Origin: Nitrososphaerota archaeon
GTDB lineage: Archaea > Thermoproteota > Nitrososphaeria > Conexivisphaerales > UBA164
NCBI GenBank assembly: GCA_023381255.1
Contig: JAMCTX010000006.1
Coordinates: forward strand, 1-34,618
Reading direction: 5' to 3'
DNA: 34,618 nt
Each line of letters starts with the position of its first letter. The stretch's first letter is position 1. Under the pieces are notes generated by a model. It ran no database searches and was not told the DNA's origin. It worked only from the letters and a program-made list of their open reading frames with translations. Shown here one piece after another: positions 32,503 to 34,618 of this stretch. A program made the translations under genes and the position numbers.

Positions 32503-33828
32503 TTATTCGTATTCACCCATTTGCCTAGATTCCATTGCATATTTGTGAGATGGAAAGCCCTCATAAGATGCCATTGTTTTAACAGTATCAATCATATTTT
32601 TCCATCCAGTTAAAGTTATTTTTTCATATGTAACAGACCTCATAAAATTCATAACATTTAAACCAGAATACATCTTTGCAAAGCCATTAGTTGGCAAAGT
32701 AGAATTCGGTCCTATTCCATAATTGCCGGCAGAAAATGGCGTATTTATTACTATTGTGCCTGCCCTGAGCGTTTCTTTGTATCTGTTAAAAATTTTATTT
32801 GCGTTTTTACTTTCTATGGCTAGGTGTTCAGGGGCAAAATCATGGACAAATTTTACCAACTCATTCATTGTATTAAAAACTATTGCACCACTGTATTTAT
32901 GACCACCAGAAATTAAAAAGCCTTTTCTTGGCTCAGGAACTTTATTCACGAGGTCATTCATTAGATTTATGACATCTGATGCAAATGCCTTAGATGTTGT
33001 TAAAAGCAACCCTATAGAATCTGGTCCGTGTTCCGCCTCATTTAATACATTCCACGCCACTTTTAATATATCAGCATTTCCATCAGAAATTACCATCCCC
33101 TCACTGGGGCCAGCGGGCAGGTCTATTTTTACAGCATCATTAACAAGCATCTTTGCCATAAAGGTATATGGGCCTCCGGGGCCTGCAACCGTATCCACTT
33201 TATGAATTCTCTTTGTGCCGTATGCAAAGGCAGCTATAGCATGGGCCCCCCCAGCAATATAAAATTCGTTTGCTCCCCCAACTACGCCTGCCACTATGGA
33301 CGCAGGGTCCATTTCTAGCCTGTTTTCATGTGGCGGGCTAGCAATGGCTATCCTTTTTACCCCGGCCACGTTTGCAGGAACCGCCAGCATCAACGAAACA
33401 GACGGAAAAGACCCCTTGCCAGAAGGCACATATAGACCAGCCGAATCTACAGGAAAATGCATCATCCCGGCATAAACCCCCCTTTGTGTATTTATGATGT
33501 AATCTCTGGGAAGCTGCCTCCTATGAAATTTTTTTATGTTAACTGCCATTTTTTTTATTGCAAATATAACATGCGGGTCAACTTTATTCCATGAAAGTTT
33601 AACAGTTTCCTTGTCAACAACTATTTCACTCTCTTTTATGCTCTTCCCTATCTGCTGGCTGATAAATTCAGCAATGGCTTCATCCCCCCTTTCTTTTACA
33701 TCTTTAATTATTTTTTCCACTGATTGCTTTACGGAAATAATTTCTGGGGTAGATCTTTCAATTATTTTATTTAAGGCTTCTTTATCAAGAGACGAATATT
33801 CATAAACCCTAAATGGTCCATCTTCCAT
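32503..33828 (-). CDS. hisD: Histidinol dehydrogenase-like protein (altered metal site)
   Basis: NAD+-dependent HisD family, last steps of histidine synthesis. From the ATG at 33828 it has 441 residues; an ATG at 33840 would add four. I prefer 33828 because a TATA-like box lies exactly 31 nt before it. Using numbering from 33840: catalytic pair E338-H339 in FAPEHLA, zinc ligand H271 in EAEHGPDS and H432 in PSHKYAM are kept. The other two ligands of E. coli HisD, Q259 and D360, are replaced by E268 and N373. Similar changes occur in HisD-like paralogues acting on other alcohols. GGAHAIAAFAYGT and VAGPGGPYT are typical. Function in histidine synthesis is likely from hisC but not certain. Confidence 0.82.
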   Translation of the reverse strand: MEDGPFRVYEYSSLDKEALNKIIERSTPEIISVKQSVEKIIKDVKERGDEAIAEFISQQIGKSIKESEIVVDKETVKLSWNKVDPHVIFAIKKMAVNIKKFHRRQLPRDYIINTQRGVYAGMMHFPVDSAGLYVPSGKGSFPSVSLMLAVPANVAGVKRIAIASPPHENRLEMDPASIVAGVVGGANEFYIAGGAHAIAAFAYGTKRIHKVDTVAGPGGPYTFMAKMLVNDAVKIDLPAGPSEGMVISDGNADILKVAWNVLNEAEHGPDSIGLLLTTSKAFASDVINLMNDLVNKVPEPRKGFLISGGHKYSGAIVFNTMNELVKFVHDFAPEHLAIESKNANKIFNRYKETLRAGTIVINTPFSAGNYGIGPNSTLPTNGFAKMYSGLNVMNFMRSVTYEKITLTGWKNMIDTVKTMASYEGFPSHKYAMESRQMGEYE

Positions 33829-33851
33829 TAAACATTGCATTAAAAATCTAC

Positions 33852-33859
33852 CTTTTAAA
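33852..33859 (-). promoter_or_regulatory. TATA-like box of hisD-hisC
   Basis: TTTAAAAG on the minus strand, 31 nt before the ATG at 33828 and only 19 nt before the ATG at 33840, so it favours the shorter protein. Confidence 0.5.
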
Positions 33860-33879
33860 CTCAGTGGCCAATTAGCAGC

Positions 33880-33950
33880 CTCGCCTAGGTACTTTTACCA
33901 AATCGGTGAACAGGCTTGGGCTAAAAGCCAAAGCCTGCAGGCATGCCACA
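33880..33950 (-). other. Structured element with two hairpins upstream of hisD
   Basis: On the minus strand CAGGCTT-T-GGCT-TTT-AGCC-C-AAGCCTG (33937-33911) forms an 11-bp hairpin with one mismatch. It is followed by GGTA-AAAG-TACC. The minus strand also reads GCGMPAGFGF, stop, PKPVHRFGKST, stop, which recalls decayed transposase tails of the IS605 OrfB kind. It could be a transposon-end or omega-RNA remnant, a small RNA, or a regulatory leader. Evidence is structural only. Confidence 0.35.
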
Positions 33951-34075
33951 TCCCTTAATCCACTGATGTTTAATGGTGATGGCAGTAATTTAAATACATG
34001 TTAAATTTCAACCAACAATGCCTGCATAAAGCAGTTAACGTCGTTTATTAACAAAAAATTGTAGGTCGCAAAACA

Positions 34076-34083
34076 TTTTTAAA
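34076..34083 (+). promoter_or_regulatory. TATA-like box of the DUF5679 gene
   Basis: TTTTTAAA 31 nt before the ATG at 34107, implying a leaderless transcript. Confidence 0.55.
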
Positions 34084-34106
34084 GGCGTTAAGCATCTTAT
34101 ATGTAA

Positions 34107-34253
34107 ATGGTACAAGCATATTGTGTAAAGTGTAGAGCAAAAAGAGAGATTAAAAATCCGAAGCAAGTTACCATGAAGAATGGCAAGCCTGCAATTACAG
34201 GAACATGCCCAGTTTGCGGTACAAAGCTATTTAGAATAGGTGCTACTTTATAA
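34107..34253 (+). CDS. DUF5679-like zinc-ribbon small protein
   Basis: A 48-residue protein. Two Cys pairs, YCVKC at 5-9 and CPVCG near 34-38, are separated by the conserved KREIKNPKQVTMKNGKPAI. This matches small archaeal and bacterial zinc-ribbon proteins of the DUF5679 type, whose role is unknown; nucleic-acid or ribosome binding is a reasonable guess. It is followed by T-runs and has a well-placed TATA-like box. It is easily missed because of its length. Confidence 0.85.
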   Translation: MVQAYCVKCRAKREIKNPKQVTMKNGKPAITGTCPVCGTKLFRIGATL

Positions 34254-34256
34254 AAT

Positions 34257-34281
34257 TTATTTTTTTGTAATTTTTGTATTA
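34257..34281 (+). terminator. T-rich terminator after the DUF5679 gene
   Basis: Runs of seven and five T follow the stop within 30 bp. The remaining 34282-34491 has no gene I can support. Confidence 0.4.
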
Positions 34282-34491
34282 GTTTAACCATCTTCTATTA
34301 TTGCCAAATAATTCTCAGAAATTAACAGAATTAACTTTGCCAAACTTTAGCAGTTGTTCAAGCAGGCACTTTTCAATGAAAATGATATCAAAGCATTTTA
34401 ATGAAAAGGCCAGCCAGTATGAAAAATAGCTAACGTCATGGGCAATTGATAAGCATCAACCAAAACTGATAGTGGGTTGTGCAGCATTATA

Positions 34492-34618
34492 TGCTGTGTC
34501 CAATTACTGATTATTCTGCTGCAATCTTGCTTTAATGTTATACCCCATCATGGGTCATCCTCATGAACATGTTGTACAGTGATACCTTAATCACCATCTC
34601 CCTGGCCATGTTCACGAA
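34492..34618 (-). repeat. Right copy of 127-bp terminal inverted repeat (insertion-sequence end)
   Basis: Exact reverse complement of bases 1-127. The inner edge begins TGCTGTGTCCAATTAC, the presumed tip of the insertion sequence. Confidence 0.9.
34538..34618 (-). pseudogene. Transposase C-terminus (partial, runs off the right end)
   Basis: Same 26-codon peptide as at the left end, read on the minus strand with stop at 34538-34540. The two transposase genes point toward each other across the window. Confidence 0.6.

Noticed and set aside
34376-34429. 17-codon frame resembling a methyltransferase N-terminus (HFNEKASQYEK)
   Set aside because: Too short to support; could be a gene cut by the insertion sequence, but the stop lies well before the repeat.
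1-34618. A complete linear replicon with terminal inverted repeats
   Set aside because: The repeat encodes a truncated transposase tail at both ends and its length equals a common assembler k; no terminal-protein or phage genes are present.

Overview
The window is a compact, A+T-rich archaeal fragment of 34.6 kb. Archaeal markers are MCM, GINS, Orc1/Cdc6, ribosomal proteins L21e and S26e, RNA polymerase subunit Rpb4/RpoF, a Cdc48/VAT ATPase, geranylgeranylglyceryl phosphate synthase (ether lipids), DUF371, DUF655 and an Elf1-type zinc ribbon. A TATA-like octamer lies about 29-33 nt before many start codons, which points to leaderless transcripts. TTG and GTG starts are common. S26e is absent from most Euryarchaeota but occurs in TACK, Asgard and some DPANN archaea. 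With the short genes and tight packing this makes a DPANN lineage (Micrarchaeota/Parvarchaeota-like) my best guess; Thermoplasmata-like archaea are the alternative. This is inference, not a placement.

Both ends carry the same 127-bp sequence in inverted orientation. It encodes the C-terminus of a transposase, so the contig probably stops inside two inward-facing copies of one insertion sequence. From left to right: phosphoglycolate-phosphatase-like HAD enzyme and argS (+); DUF371, polyprenyl synthase, mcm, gins and a winged-helix gene (-); a replication origin at 7.3-8.0 kb with origin-recognition-box repeats and an AT-rich unwinding element; orc1/cdc6, rpl21e, rpoF, an XPF-type nuclease, rps26e, folP, cdc48, a HIT protein, elf1 and GGGP synthase (+). 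Then come a small helical gene (-); a membrane-anchored winged-helix regulator with kdpA and kdpB (+); a TnpB-N-terminus-like ORF coupled to a ClC channel (+); thiL and DUF655 (-); an MFS transporter and a knotted carbamoyltransferase (+); sufB-sufD-sufS-sufU (+); an intron-containing tRNA-Leu(CAA), hisC and hisD (-); and a 48-residue zinc-ribbon protein (+).

The genes form working groups. The origin sits between divergent replication genes: the initiator Orc1 on one side, helicase and GINS on the other. The kdp group looks like a K+ pump with its own tethered regulator but without KdpC. The suf group supplies scaffold, desulfurase and U-type carrier for Fe-S assembly, but the SufC ATPase is not here. 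The most interesting signals are the origin, the KdpC-less kdp operon with its regulator, a 97-bp identical stretch in the two AAA domains of Cdc48, the TnpB-like ORF overlapping the ClC gene, the non-canonical tRNA intron, and unusual active-site residues in the HisD-like and carbamoyltransferase-like enzymes.
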